This document shows positions 7,291-16,139 of a stretch of DNA of 40,312 nt, in pieces. Below the pieces are notes generated by a model. That model was not told where the DNA came from and did not search any database. It saw nothing but the letters and a program-made list of their open reading frames with translations. The stretch's first letter is position 1; every line of letters begins with the position of its first letter. The position numbers and the translations under genes were made by a program. Source of the DNA: Dehalococcoidia bacterium (lineage in GTDB: Bacteria > Chloroflexota > Dehalococcoidia > SM23-28-2 > RBG-16-64-32); the NCBI GenBank assembly GCA_030649945.1, contig JAUSFE010000108.1:1-40312 (forward strand), read 5' to 3'.

Positions 7291-9777
7291 TTGGCCGGTC
7301 CTGTTGAAGGGCTGCGAAAGATACTCGCCCTCGAGCAGAAGAAGAAGTACTCCAACACGGCCATCGTGGGCGGGCTGGACGCTTACCTCCTGCGTTTTGC
7401 GCAGGAGAGCGGCCTCGGTGTTTCGCACCCCTTCTCCCAGGTGCTTCAGGCGCTTCCGCCCGGCGGCTATCGCGCCCTGCATCCCGTCCAGAGGCGGCGC
7501 GTCGTCCAGGAGCTGCTGCGGGCGCTCGAGGACGGCCTGCCCGAGCCACAGGAACCGCCGCCGGCCGCCCGTCCCAGGCTGACGATCGTTCCCCGCAGCC
7601 CTGAGCCGCCGCCGCCCGTTCGCCCTCCGGATAAGATCGTCGGCACCCTGGACTCGCCGGTTTCGGTCCTGCCGGCCGTCACCCGGACCACGGAGGCCAG
7701 GCTCGCCAAGCTGGGCCTGCGCACCGTTCTCGACGTCCTCTTCCACTTTCCGCTCCGCTACCACGACTACTCGGAGGTGCGGCCCATCGCCCGCATGAGC
7801 GTGGGCGAGGAGCAGACGGTGATCGGCGATGTCTGGTCACTGAGCGTCGGCGGCATCAGCCGCTATCGCAAGGGCACCGAGGCCATCATCGGCGATGAGA
7901 CCGGTACCATGCGCGTGGTCTGGTGGGGACAGACGTACGTGGCGCGCCGCCTCAGGCAGGGGATGCGCGTGGCGCTGAGCGGGAAGGTGACCGCGTTCCG
8001 GGGCCGACTGCAGCTGGAGAACCCGGAGATAGAGCCCCTGGACGACGAGTCGCTGCACACGCGGCGCCTGGTGCCCGTCTACCCCAGCACGGAGGGCTTG
8101 TTCCAGCGGCCGCTGCGGGGCATTGTCCGCGCGGCGGTGGACAACTTCACCGCGAAGCTGGAAGACGCCCTGCCGGAGGAGATGCGCGGGCGGCTGGGCC
8201 TGCCCGCCGTCCAGGAGGCGCTGCGCCAGGCGCACCTCCCGGACTCGCAGGAGCAGGCGGACGCCGCGCGCCGGCGCTTCGCCTTCGAGGAGCTGCTCTA
8301 CATTGAGATCGGCGTCGTCCGGCGCCGGCAGGAGTGGCAGGTGGCGGGCGGCGCGCCCGGCCTCACCCTCCCGCCGCTCGTCCGCGCGGGATTCGTCGAG
8401 TCGCTCCCGTTCACACTGACGAACGCCCAGCGCCGGGCGATCGACGCCGTGCTCGCGGACATTGGCCGCGAGGTGCCGATGTCGCGCCTGCTGGAGGGCG
8501 ATGTCGGCAGCGGCAAGACGGTCGTCGCGGCCGCGGCCCTGCTGGCGGCCGTCATCAGCGGGTACCAGGGCGCGATCATGGCGCCCACCGAGATCCTGGC
8601 GGAGCAGCACTTCCGCACCTTCACGCGCCTGCTGGATCCGCGCGCGGAAGACGCCGGCGTGGACGGCCTGTGGGTCCAGGAGGCGGGCCCCGGCTACGTC
8701 GCGCTGCAGCCGGGGTACCTGGACAGGCCGGTAAGGGTGGCTCTGCTGACCGGCAGTCTGAAGGCGTCCGAGAAGTCCGCGGCCCAGGAAGCGATCGCGC
8801 GGGGCGAGGTCGATATCGCCGTCGGCACGCACGCCCTCGTCCAGGAAGCCGTGGAGTTCCAGCGCCTGGGCATGGCAGTCGTCGATGAGCAGCACCGCTT
8901 CGGTGTGGTCCAGCGGGCGGCGCTCCGTGAGAAGGGCGACAGCCCTCACATTCTGGTGATGACGGCGACGCCCATCCCGCGCACACTGGCCCTCACCGTG
9001 TACGGGGACCTGGATATCACGGTGCTGGATGAGATGCCGCCGGGGCGACCGGAGGTCAAGACCTGGCGCGTCAACTCCCAGGACCGGGAACGCGCCTTCA
9101 AGGCCGTCCGGCGGCGCATCGCGGAGGGGCGCCAGGCCTACGTCATCTGCCCCCTCGTAGAGGAGTCGGAGGCGGTGGCGGCGAAGGCGGCGGTGCAGGA
9201 GTACGAGCGCCTGCGGCAAGAGGTCTTCCCGGACCTCCGCCTGGGTCTCTTGCACGGCCGCATGACCCCCGGCGAAAAGGACGCGACGATGCGGCGGTTC
9301 CGCGACGGCGAGCTGGACATCCTGGTATCGACGGCCGTCGTGGAAGTCGGCATCGATGTGGCCAACGCCACCGTGATGCTGATCGAGGGCGCGGACCGCT
9401 TCGGCCTGGCGCAACTGCACCAGTTCCGCGGCAGGGTGCGCCGCAGCTCCCAGCAGGCGTACTGCTTCCTGCTCTCGGACAACCCTTCGCCGGAGGCCCA
9501 GGAGCGGCTGGAGATCATGGAAAGAGTGAACGACGGCTTCGAGCTGGCGGAGGAAGACCTGCGACTGCGCGGCCCCGGCGAGTACTTCGGGACGCGCCAG
9601 TCCGGGCTGCCGGACCTGAAGGTGGCCAAGCTGACGGACGTGGATCTGATCGTCCTGGCGCGCGACGAGGCGACGAGGCTGCTGGCAGACGACCCCGAGC
9701 TGCGCAGCCCCGCGCACGCGGCCTTGCAGGAGCAGGTCAAGCGCCTCTGGGGACGCATCGCCGCGGAGGTCTCCTAA
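7291..9777 (+). CDS. recG: ATP-dependent DNA helicase RecG
   Basis: 828 aa, longer than E. coli RecG (693) because of an N-terminal extension of about 115 residues before the wedge domain (TRTTEARLAKLGLRTVLDVLFHFP). This extension is seen in several non-proteobacterial RecGs. An OB-fold wedge domain comes first, then the helicase core: GDVGSGKT (403-410, Walker A), DEQH (532-535), TATPIPRTL, HGRM, and the STAVVEVGIDV ... QFRGRVRR motifs V/VI. The C-terminal RecG region reads RGPGEYFGTRQSG. The role is remodelling of stalled forks and Holliday junctions. The start is TTG, 3 nt after the FakB stop, so it is probably in the fak operon. Confidence 0.96.
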   Translation: MAGPVEGLRKILALEQKKKYSNTAIVGGLDAYLLRFAQESGLGVSHPFSQVLQALPPGGYRALHPVQRRRVVQELLRALEDGLPEPQEPPPAARPRLTIVPRSPEPPPPVRPPDKIVGTLDSPVSVLPAVTRTTEARLAKLGLRTVLDVLFHFPLRYHDYSEVRPIARMSVGEEQTVIGDVWSLSVGGISRYRKGTEAIIGDETGTMRVVWWGQTYVARRLRQGMRVALSGKVTAFRGRLQLENPEIEPLDDESLHTRRLVPVYPSTEGLFQRPLRGIVRAAVDNFTAKLEDALPEEMRGRLGLPAVQEALRQAHLPDSQEQADAARRRFAFEELLYIEIGVVRRRQEWQVAGGAPGLTLPPLVRAGFVESLPFTLTNAQRRAIDAVLADIGREVPMSRLLEGDVGSGKTVVAAAALLAAVISGYQGAIMAPTEILAEQHFRTFTRLLDPRAEDAGVDGLWVQEAGPGYVALQPGYLDRPVRVALLTGSLKASEKSAAQEAIARGEVDIAVGTHALVQEAVEFQRLGMAVVDEQHRFGVVQRAALREKGDSPHILVMTATPIPRTLALTVYGDLDITVLDEMPPGRPEVKTWRVNSQDRERAFKAVRRRIAEGRQAYVICPLVEESEAVAAKAAVQEYERLRQEVFPDLRLGLLHGRMTPGEKDATMRRFRDGELDILVSTAVVEVGIDVANATVMLIEGADRFGLAQLHQFRGRVRRSSQQAYCFLLSDNPSPEAQERLEIMERVNDGFELAEEDLRLRGPGEYFGTRQSGLPDLKVAKLTDVDLIVLARDEATRLLADDPELRSPAHAALQEQVKRLWGRIAAEVS

Positions 9778-9889
9778 CAGCAACTGCTACCCTAAACGAG
9801 TGCCCCAGAGAGTGAACCGTAGTATACAATCGCCTGTGTAGCCGCCTCTCCGCCTGAGGTGTGGGGGCGGTACGTGATTTGGAAGAGCT

Positions 9890-11569
9890 GTGGTCAAGGA
9901 CGAGATCGAAGCGCTGATCCGCTCCGCGGTGAGCAGCGCGCAGCACGCCGGCGAACTGCCCCCCGTGGCCGTGCCGGATACGCTGGTGGAGCGCCCCCAG
10001 AAGCCGGATTACGGCGACTACGCCACCAGCGTCCCCCTGCGCCTCGCCCGCGCAGCCGGGATGACCCCGCTCGAGCTCGCCCACCTCATCGTCAAGCACA
10101 TGGACGGCGCCCGCGCGGCAGGCGCCGTTGAAGATGTGACCGTGGCGCCGCCCGGCTTCATCAACTTCCGCCTCTCCGCCGCCTGGCTGGCCGCACAGGT
10201 CAACGCGATCCTCCAGGAGGGAGATGCGTTCGGCAACGTGCCCCTGGGCGCGGGCCGGCAGGTGCAGGTGGAGTTCGTCTCCGCCAACCCTGTCGGGCCC
10301 ATCCACGTCGGCAACGGCCGCGGCCTGGCCCTGGGCGATACGCTCGCCCGCGTCCTCTCCGCCGCCGGCTACGAGGTGCAGCGCGAATACCTCGTGAACG
10401 ACGCCGGCACCCAGACCGAGACGTTTGCCGCCACGCTCTACGCCCGCTACCAGCAGCTGTTTGGCCGCCACGTGGAGATACCAGAGGGCGGCTACCCCGG
10501 CGAATACATGATCGGCCTGGCGCAGCAACTCAGGGATGAGTTCGGCGACTCCCTCCTCCGGCCGGAGGGCGAACCGTACCCGCCGGAAGTGCACGAAGTG
10601 GGCGTCCAGAGAATGCTGGAGGTGATCAAGCGCGACCTGGAGGCCATCGGCGTGCGCTACGATAACTGGTTCTCCGAGCGCTCCCTGTACAGCGGCGACC
10701 TCTACCAGAAGGCGATGGCGCTGCTGCGCGAGCGGGGCTACGTGGCGGAGCGGGAAGGCGCAGTCTGGTTCGCCTCCTCTGCCCTGGGCGAGGAGAAGGA
10801 CAACGTGCTCGTGCGCTCCACGGGCGCGCCCACCTACTTCGCCTCGGATGTCGCCTACCACTACGACAAGTTCCTCCTGCGCGGCTTCGACCGGGTGATC
10901 AACGTCTGGGGCGCCGACCACCAGGGTCACGTCCCGCGCATGAAGGCCGCCGTCGCCGCCCTGGGCATCGACCCGGAGCGCCTGAGCATCATCATCTACC
11001 AGCTCGTCACCCTCAAGCGCGGGTCCGAAGTCGTGAAGCTGTCCAAGCGCGCCGGCGAGATCGTCACCCTGCGCGAGGTGCTGGAGGAGGTGGGGGCGGA
11101 CGCCGCGCGCTTCAACTTCGTGGGCCGCGCCGCCGACTCCCACATGGACTTCGATCTCGAGCTGGCCAAGCGCCAGAGCGCGGAGAACCCCGTCTACTAC
11201 GTGCAGTACGCCCACGCCCGCATCGCCGGCATCCTCCTGCAGGCCGCCGAGCGCTTCCCTGTCCTTCCCGGGAAGGACTCCGGCGGCGACGTCTCGCTGC
11301 TGCGCGAGGAGCCGGAGCTGGCGCTCATCCGCAAGATGCTGCGCCTGCCGGAGCTGGTGGAGCAGATCGCGCTCACCCTGGAGCCGCACCAGCTCCCCTA
11401 CTACGCCGTCGAGCTGGCGACGGCCTTCCACGACTTCTACGAGAAGTGCCGCGTGCTCACGGACGACGAGGCGCTCTCCCGGGCCCGCCTGAAGCTGGTG
11501 TCCGCTGCGAAGGTGGTGCTGGCCCGCAGCCTGGACCTCATGGGCATGAGCGCCCCGGAGCGCATGTAG
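9890..11569 (+). CDS. argS: Arginyl-tRNA synthetase
   Basis: 559 aa, normal length for class Ia ArgRS. It has an N-terminal Add-1 domain (PDTLVERPQKPDYGDYAT), the HIGH signature as HVGNGRG (H139), and the KMSKS-equivalent as KLSKR (383-387). The C-terminal anticodon-binding domain includes YYVQYAHARI and ends near MGMSAPERM. It charges tRNA-Arg with arginine. I chose the GTG at 9890, with a GGAAG box just upstream; a TATACAAT-type -10 lies at 9823-9830. The next gene begins 5 nt after its stop. Confidence 0.97.
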   Translation: MVKDEIEALIRSAVSSAQHAGELPPVAVPDTLVERPQKPDYGDYATSVPLRLARAAGMTPLELAHLIVKHMDGARAAGAVEDVTVAPPGFINFRLSAAWLAAQVNAILQEGDAFGNVPLGAGRQVQVEFVSANPVGPIHVGNGRGLALGDTLARVLSAAGYEVQREYLVNDAGTQTETFAATLYARYQQLFGRHVEIPEGGYPGEYMIGLAQQLRDEFGDSLLRPEGEPYPPEVHEVGVQRMLEVIKRDLEAIGVRYDNWFSERSLYSGDLYQKAMALLRERGYVAEREGAVWFASSALGEEKDNVLVRSTGAPTYFASDVAYHYDKFLLRGFDRVINVWGADHQGHVPRMKAAVAALGIDPERLSIIIYQLVTLKRGSEVVKLSKRAGEIVTLREVLEEVGADAARFNFVGRAADSHMDFDLELAKRQSAENPVYYVQYAHARIAGILLQAAERFPVLPGKDSGGDVSLLREEPELALIRKMLRLPELVEQIALTLEPHQLPYYAVELATAFHDFYEKCRVLTDDEALSRARLKLVSAAKVVLARSLDLMGMSAPERM

Positions 11570-11574
11570 CGCCC

Positions 11575-12411
11575 GTGGCCGAGCTTCCCCGCTCGGCGAG
11601 CGGCAAGACGGCGGCCGCGGTCGCCCGCGATTGCGCCCGGACCGCCTCCGCCATCATCATGGACCGCTTCCGCGGCGCCGGCGCCCGCAGCGAGCAGATG
11701 GCCCCGCAGCGCACCCGCAAGGGCCGCGGCAACTTCGTGACGGAGACCGACCTGGCTTGCGAGAAGGCCGTGCTGGCGCTGCTGGCCGCCGAGTACCCTG
11801 CCCACCCGGTGCTCTCCGAGGAGACGGCGGCGGCGGTTGAGGACTGGCGGCGAGGCTGGCTCTGGGTGGTGGACCCGCTGGACGGCACCCACAACTTCTC
11901 GCAGGGGATCCCGCTGTTCGCCTTCAACATCGCGCTCTGCCACGATGGCGAGCCGGTGCTGGGGCTGACGTTCGCCCCGGCGACGGGCGACGAGTTCTGC
12001 GCCCAGGCCGGCCGCGGGATGACGGTGAACGGCGAGCCGGCCCGCGTCTCGGCGACGCGCTCACTGGCGGAGTCTGTCTGGGGGATGGACATGGGCTACG
12101 ACGACGCGCGGGCCGCCCGGCTCATCGGCCTGGTGGCAGAGGTCTGGCCGGGCGTGCAGAGCGTGCGGGTCATCGGCAGCGCCGCGCTCGGCCTGGCGTT
12201 CGCCGCTTGCGGCCGCTACGACCTCTTCGTCCACCACTACCTCTTCCCCTGGGACGTGGCCCCCGGCATCCTGATGGTGCGGGAGGCCGGCGGCGTGATC
12301 GTGGACCGCGAGGGCGGCCCGGTCAGCCTCTACAGCGAGGGGGTCGTCGCCGGCGCGGCCGGCCCGGTGCAGGACTTCCTGCGCCTGTCGCGCGGGAAGG
12401 CGTGGCGCTAG
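11575..12411 (+). CDS. Inositol monophosphatase family phosphatase
   Basis: 278 aa from the GTG at 11575, 5 nt after the argS stop; an upstream reading from 11446 would overlap argS and has no family sequence. Lithium-sensitive phosphatase motifs are all present: LSEET (metal ligand E82), WVVDPLDGTHNF (D100 and D103 ligands), and the C-terminal WDVAPG (D227). It therefore binds metal and hydrolyses a phosphomonoester. Candidate substrates are inositol-phosphate, histidinol-phosphate or 3'-phosphoadenosine-5'-phosphate; the sequence does not separate these. It is probably cotranscribed with argS. Confidence 0.88.
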   Translation: MAELPRSASGKTAAAVARDCARTASAIIMDRFRGAGARSEQMAPQRTRKGRGNFVTETDLACEKAVLALLAAEYPAHPVLSEETAAAVEDWRRGWLWVVDPLDGTHNFSQGIPLFAFNIALCHDGEPVLGLTFAPATGDEFCAQAGRGMTVNGEPARVSATRSLAESVWGMDMGYDDARAARLIGLVAEVWPGVQSVRVIGSAALGLAFAACGRYDLFVHHYLFPWDVAPGILMVREAGGVIVDREGGPVSLYSEGVVAGAAGPVQDFLRLSRGKAWR

Positions 12412-12539
12412 GCCGGATGGCCGGGTCTGGTTGTTTCGCGCTGCCGTAGCCGGCGTCTGGTTGATTTGGCGAGAAATTCGCATTCCGGGGTCTATTCCGT
12501 ATCCGTGACGGGTGGGATTCTCTGGTTGATTTCGTAGCG

Positions 12540-12806
12540 CCTCCCCACTCCCCGTTTTGCCACAGATGACACAGATGGGCGCAGATGGACACAGATGAGT
12601 TGGATTTAGGGTAGCGGGTTTGGGGCCTGGGTGTTCCTCGGGGCATGGTGTACCTCCCCACTCCCCGTTTTGCCACAGATGACACAGATGGGCGCAGATG
12701 GGACACAGATGAGTTGGATTTATGGTAGCGGGCTTGGGGCCTGGGTGTTCCTCGGGGCATGGTGTACCTCCCCACTCCCCGTTTTGCCACAGATGACACG
12801 GATGGG
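12540..12806. repeat. 113-114 bp tandem repeat (CACAGATG type)
   Basis: Units begin at 12540, 12653 and 12767 with CCTCCCCACTCCCCG; the third is cut short after the ACACGGATG phrase. Each unit carries TTTTGCCACAGATGACACAG followed by GGGCGCAGATGG-type phrases, then GTAGCGGG and GGCCTGGGTGTTCC. Spaced CACAGATG words of this kind are a widespread intergenic repeat in large bacterial genomes. Units differ by only a few bases, so the array is recent. Confidence 0.75.
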
Positions 12807-12846
12807 CCCTTCGGCTCCGGCTGGCGCCGGGCTCAGGGCAGGCTCC
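12807..12846. repeat. REP-like element, extended variant
   Basis: CCCTTCGG and GCTCAGGGCAGG halves are separated by a GC-rich spacer longer than in the copy at 1746-1770. It interrupts the third unit of the CACAGATG tandem repeat. Confidence 0.5.
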
Positions 12847-12893
12847 GATGGGCACAGATGAACACGGATAACCGCCCCGCCCCGGAGTTTGGC

Positions 12894-12920
12894 CCCTTCG
12901 GCTGCGCTCAGGGCAGGCTC
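12894..12920. repeat. REP-like element
   Basis: CCCTTCGGCTGCGCTCAGGG type, followed by CAGGCTCCG as in the copy at 12807-12846. Confidence 0.5.
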
Positions 12921-13116
12921 CGATTGGCGCGGATGAACGCGGATTAATTTCAGGGTAGCGGGTTTGGGACGGAGGTCTAAGGGGGAAGTGGCGGTGGCGG
13001 ACGACGGAGGGCGATGGCGCACTGAAGTGCGCGGGGGGCGACCGGCCGGTAGCCCCTACGTGGAAGTGCGCGGCGTTCCCCTCGCCCGCGGGGTGTCCGT
13101 GCAGTGGAGGGGGCCG

Positions 13117-13653
13117 CTACGCCCGGTGTGCGCGGTAGAGCGGGATCGGCTCCGGGATGCCCTTCATCACCACCGGGCCCACCTCCTCGAAGACGATCCC
13201 CGGCAGCCGCTCGGCGGCTTGCTCCGCGCAGGCCTGCGAGAGCAGCACCTCGCCCGGGGCGGCGATGTCCACGATGCGGGCCGCCACGTTCACGTCGTGG
13301 CCAATCAGGTCGCGGCCGCGGCGCGCCGGGCTGCCGTAGTGCAGGCCGATACGCACCCATAGCGGCAGCTCGTCCTCGCTGGCGTGACGCTCGAAGCTCT
13401 CCAGCAGCCCCAGGGCGGTGCGCACGGCGTCGCACGGGTCGTCGAACCAGAGCATCAGGCCATCGCCCAGGTGCTTCACGATCCGTCCCCGCGCGCCCAT
13501 CTCCTGCCGCACGAGCCGTTCCTGGAGCGAGAGCAGCGCCAGCGCGGCCTCGTCCCCGCGCAGGGCGGTGAACTCCGTGAAGCCGGCCAGGTCCGTGAAA
13601 ACGATGGCGCCCGGCGCGGCGCGGACGGCGGCAGCGGCGCGCGTCGGGCTCAT
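13117..13653 (-). CDS. Single-domain class III adenylate cyclase
   Basis: 178 aa, essentially one cyclase homology domain. The ATG at 13653 overlaps the stop of the upstream DUF4097 gene (ATGA); the longer in-frame reading to 14559 crosses that gene and is not coding. Catalytic residues are in place: metal-binding D21 (FTDLAGFT) and D64 (KHLGDG), purine-selecting K60 and D120 (a Lys/Asp pair, the adenylate pattern), and transition-state N122 and R126 (VNVAARI). It should make cyclic AMP, probably as a homodimer. It has no sensor or membrane domain, so control must come from expression or a partner. The downstream region is repeats only. Confidence 0.88.
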   Translation of the reverse strand: MSPTRAAAAVRAAPGAIVFTDLAGFTEFTALRGDEAALALLSLQERLVRQEMGARGRIVKHLGDGLMLWFDDPCDAVRTALGLLESFERHASEDELPLWVRIGLHYGSPARRGRDLIGHDVNVAARIVDIAAPGEVLLSQACAEQAAERLPGIVFEEVGPVVMKGIPEPIPLYRAHRA

Positions 13654-14300
13654 CTCTCGGTAATCGTCACGGAACCTGAGAGCGTGCTGGCCTTGATGTC
13701 GAAGTCCGAACCCTGGGGACAATCGCAGCTCACGCGCCCGGACAGCGTGCGCACGCGGGGATGCGGGTGTTTGCCCTGGGCTACCCTGACGACGACCCGG
13801 CCGGAGATCGTCCTGACGTGTACGTCTTCCCGCCCCTCCGTGCCCAGCTCCACGCTGCCGCTGATGGTGGAGGCGCGGGCCTCTTTCGCCACCTGGCCGA
13901 CGCTGATGTGCCCGCTCTTGGTGTTCAGGTGGCAGCGGCCGCCGCACTTGTTCACGCTCAGGTGGCCGCTCACGCTGCGCACGTCCACATCGCCGGAGAC
14001 GGAGTCCACCTGGATGTGCCCGGACACCGTGCTCACCTTCGCAGACCCGAAGTGTCCCTCCAGGCTGATGCTCCCGGAAATAGCGCCGACAGACACGTGC
14101 GTGCCCGTGGGACAGCGCACCAGCAGGCTGCCGGAGCGCGAGCGCGTCTCCGCCACGCGGCCCCCGTCCACTATCTCCACGCGCCGGTCCGGCGGCTCCA
14201 CCTCCAGGTCGTCGCGGTCCTCCGCGATCACGCGGACCGAGCCGGAAACTGTGCCGATCCGCAGCAGCGCTCCCGGCGGCAGGCGATAACGAGAACCCAT
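13650..14300 (-). CDS. DUF4097-type beta-helix repeat protein
   Basis: 216 aa from the ATG at 14300, chosen because a TACACT -10 box lies 9 nt upstream; the codon at 14351 lies upstream of that promoter. The protein is built of about ten repeats ending in a Ser-Gly turn (GTVSGSVRV, GAISGSISL, STVSGHIQV, DSVSGDVDV, RSVSGHLSV and so on), predicting a right-handed beta-solenoid as in DUF4097/adhesin-like proteins. No signal peptide or membrane segment is seen. It overlaps the adenylate cyclase by 4 nt (ATGA), so the two are coupled. The function is unknown; a scaffold or surface for the cyclase is only a guess. Confidence 0.8.
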   Translation of the reverse strand: MGSRYRLPPGALLRIGTVSGSVRVIAEDRDDLEVEPPDRRVEIVDGGRVAETRSRSGSLLVRCPTGTHVSVGAISGSISLEGHFGSAKVSTVSGHIQVDSVSGDVDVRSVSGHLSVNKCGGRCHLNTKSGHISVGQVAKEARASTISGSVELGTEGREDVHVRTISGRVVVRVAQGKHPHPRVRTLSGRVSCDCPQGSDFDIKASTLSGSVTITER

Positions 14301-14309
14301 TGCGCCCAC

Positions 14310-14315
14310 AGTGTA
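14310..14315 (-). promoter_or_regulatory. -10 element of the DUF4097-cyclase operon
   Basis: TACACT on the minus strand ends 9 nt before the ATG at 14300, implying a nearly leaderless mRNA. Confidence 0.5.
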
Positions 14316-14648
14316 TCGCACGGAAAATGCGCGCAGTGTGACGGGTGTCACAGGCGCCCGCGCCCGCCGCCGGACGGGCGCTCAGGAGCAGGCGCAGTGA
14401 TCGCCGGCGGGGGCGAAGAGATCGCGCCGGACGGGATGATCGGCTGGGTAGAGCAGCACGCGGCGCGCTGGTGAGTAATCTGTAACCTTGGTGCCTGTGT
14501 GTCTTCGTGGTGAGAACCCCCAGGGATAAACACGAAGGCACTAAGACACTAAGACACAAAGTTTCCTCATGTTGAGTCTGGGGGACACCCCCAGACTCCC
14601 GGCAAGAGGGCTTCGCTCCCCTGCACCCTCCTTATTTCAGCACTACGG
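14316..14648. other. Gene-free spacer with dispersed repeats
   Basis: No gene is seen. Around 14485-14565 it has the CACGAAGGCACTAAG type of intergenic repeat, related to the tandem array at 30441-30685, with a partly inverted partner (GTGTCTTCGTGG). Confidence 0.6.
14575..14637. repeat. Dispersed hairpin repeat (GGGGGACACCCCC core)
   Basis: CTGGGGGACACCCCCAG is a 7-bp-arm hairpin, followed by a second near-palindrome around GGGCTTCGCTCCCC. The same core occurs inside both MITE-A copies (19517-19570 and 22096-22145) and, split by a REP element, at about 16392-16475. It might act as a terminator for the converging flank, but this is unproven. Confidence 0.6.
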
Positions 14649-16139
14649 CTAGCGCCTGGCGAGGCGGAACAGCCCGTTGCTGTAGCTGACGATGGCCAGC
14701 TCCCCGTCCGGCAGCTCGCTAAAGGAGGCGATTAGCTCATCGCTGTCGGCCAGGAGCACGGCGGGGCTCGTGGCGCTGCCCGTATCCACGGCCCAGACCT
14801 TGCCGCTGTAGAAGTCTGCGTAGACGTACCAGCCGTAGAGCTCCGGCAGAGCGCCGCCGCGATAGACATAGCCGCCGGTGACGGCCTGTCCGTCGCCGCG
14901 CCCGTAGACGGCCCGGGGCATCTGGAAGCCGCCGCTGGGGCAGCCCGCGAGCTCGAACGGCGATAACCCCTCATAGCAGTCCCAGCCGTAGTTCCCCCCT
15001 GCGACCACCTTGTCCACCTCTTCCCAGGCGTTTTGGCCCACGTCTCCCAGCCACAGGTCGCCGGTCAGGCTGTCAACGCTAAACCGCCAGGGGTTGCGCA
15101 GGCCGTAGGCGTAGATCTCGTCCCGGCCGTCCACGCCCACGAACGGGTTGTCCGGCGGCGCCGTGTAGGCCTGGCCGGAGACGTCCAGGCGCAGGAGCTT
15201 GCCCAGCAGGCTGTCAACGTCCTGCCCATTCTCCTCGGGGTCGCCGCCGCTGCCGCCGTCGCCCAGCGACAGATAGAGGTAACCATCGTGGCCGAAGAGG
15301 ATGCGCCCGCCGTTGTGGTTGGCGAACGGCTGCGGCACCTGCAGGATCACCGTCTCGCTGTTCGGGTCCAGCGCCCCGCCCGCGACGGCGAAGCGCGAGA
15401 GCACGCTGGGCTGCGGCGAGCCGCGCGTGTAGTAGAGGTAGACCCGGCGGTCCGTCTCGTACCCGGGCGAGAAGGCGATGGACAACAGCCCTTCCTCGCC
15501 GCCGTAACTGACGCGGTCCGCAATATCGCCGAAGAGCGCCGGCTGGAACGCGCCGGACAGCGAGACGCGATGGAGCCGCCCGTCCTGCGTGACCACGACG
15601 CCCTGCTGGCCGCCTGTCCCCGGGATGATAGCGAAGTCCACGCTGGCCTCGAAGGCCGCCGAGGGGACGATCTGCGAGAGCGCGTACCCGCCGGACACCG
15701 GCGTGCCGGAGGGCGTCCCGCCCGGCGTGGGGGTGGGCGCCTGTGTGCCGGCCGGCGTTGCCGTGGGCGCCGGCGTGGGGGCCGGCGTCGGCAGCCGGGC
15801 GCCGATGGGCGGACAGCCCGCGCGCCCGGGCAGGGGCGGCAGGCCGGCGCCGTGGCGGAGGGCGCGCACTGCGTCCGCGGCCCTCACCTGCCCGTCGCAG
15901 TCCGCGTCGCCGGTCCTGGCCGTGCACGCGGGGAATGAGCCGAGCCCGGCGGAGAAGCGCAGGTCCGTGAGAGCGTCGTCGCGGTCCACGTCCATGTCGC
16001 AGTCCGCGTCGCCCTGGACGCCGTCATCCGTCGCCGATGAGCGCGTCGCCCAGAAGACCACCGCAGCCAGCGCCACGGCCGTCAGGACTGCTGCGAAGGC
16101 CGGAACAAGATACCCGCGGTGCACGGCGTTCGACCTCAT
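14649..16139 (-). CDS. Secreted PQQ-type glucose/sorbosone dehydrogenase with dockerin-like repeats
   Basis: 496 aa. Residues 10-31 form a hydrophobic signal or anchor. Two dockerin-like calcium-binding repeats (about 43-66 and 77-100, GDADCDMDVDRDDAL and GDADCDGQVRAADAV) come next, then a Pro/Thr-rich linker (about 115-148) and a six-bladed GSDH beta-propeller (about 150-496). Propeller landmarks are GGEEGLLSIAFSP, NHNGGRILFG, YLYLSLGDGG, YGLRNPWRFS, LWLGDVGQ and GGNYGWDCYEG, as in soluble aldose dehydrogenases that use PQQ. By family it oxidises sugars outside the membrane. The dockerin-like repeats at the N-terminus suggest attachment to a partner or calcium-stabilised presentation. The substrate is unknown, and no PQQ synthesis genes are in the window. 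Confidence 0.88.
   Translation of the reverse strand: MRSNAVHRGYLVPAFAAVLTAVALAAVVFWATRSSATDDGVQGDADCDMDVDRDDALTDLRFSAGLGSFPACTARTGDADCDGQVRAADAVRALRHGAGLPPLPGRAGCPPIGARLPTPAPTPAPTATPAGTQAPTPTPGGTPSGTPVSGGYALSQIVPSAAFEASVDFAIIPGTGGQQGVVVTQDGRLHRVSLSGAFQPALFGDIADRVSYGGEEGLLSIAFSPGYETDRRVYLYYTRGSPQPSVLSRFAVAGGALDPNSETVILQVPQPFANHNGGRILFGHDGYLYLSLGDGGSGGDPEENGQDVDSLLGKLLRLDVSGQAYTAPPDNPFVGVDGRDEIYAYGLRNPWRFSVDSLTGDLWLGDVGQNAWEEVDKVVAGGNYGWDCYEGLSPFELAGCPSGGFQMPRAVYGRGDGQAVTGGYVYRGGALPELYGWYVYADFYSGKVWAVDTGSATSPAVLLADSDELIASFSELPDGELAIVSYSNGLFRLARR

Larger units (their letters stand above)
12412..13116. other. Gene-free, repeat-filled spacer
   Basis: 705 bp with no credible gene. From left to right it has three phrases built on TCTGGTTG (about 12425-12535), a 113-114 bp tandem repeat, two REP-like elements, and a final non-repetitive stretch before the convergent cyclase gene. 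Short readings across it translate the repeats and are not conserved genes. Confidence 0.7.

Noticed and set aside
7837-9783. Long antisense frame opposite recG
   Set aside because: Shadow of a canonical helicase gene; no family signature.
9737-11431. Long antisense frame opposite argS
   Set aside because: Shadow of argS; composition biased and without motifs.
12541-12860. Small proteins from the CACAGATG repeat region
   Set aside because: They translate the tandem repeat itself in several frames; no ribosome-binding sites or conserved features.
13654-14559. N-terminal extension of the adenylate cyclase
   Set aside because: It lies in a different frame across the DUF4097 gene, whose repeat pattern is unmistakable, and the ATGA overlap defines the cyclase start.
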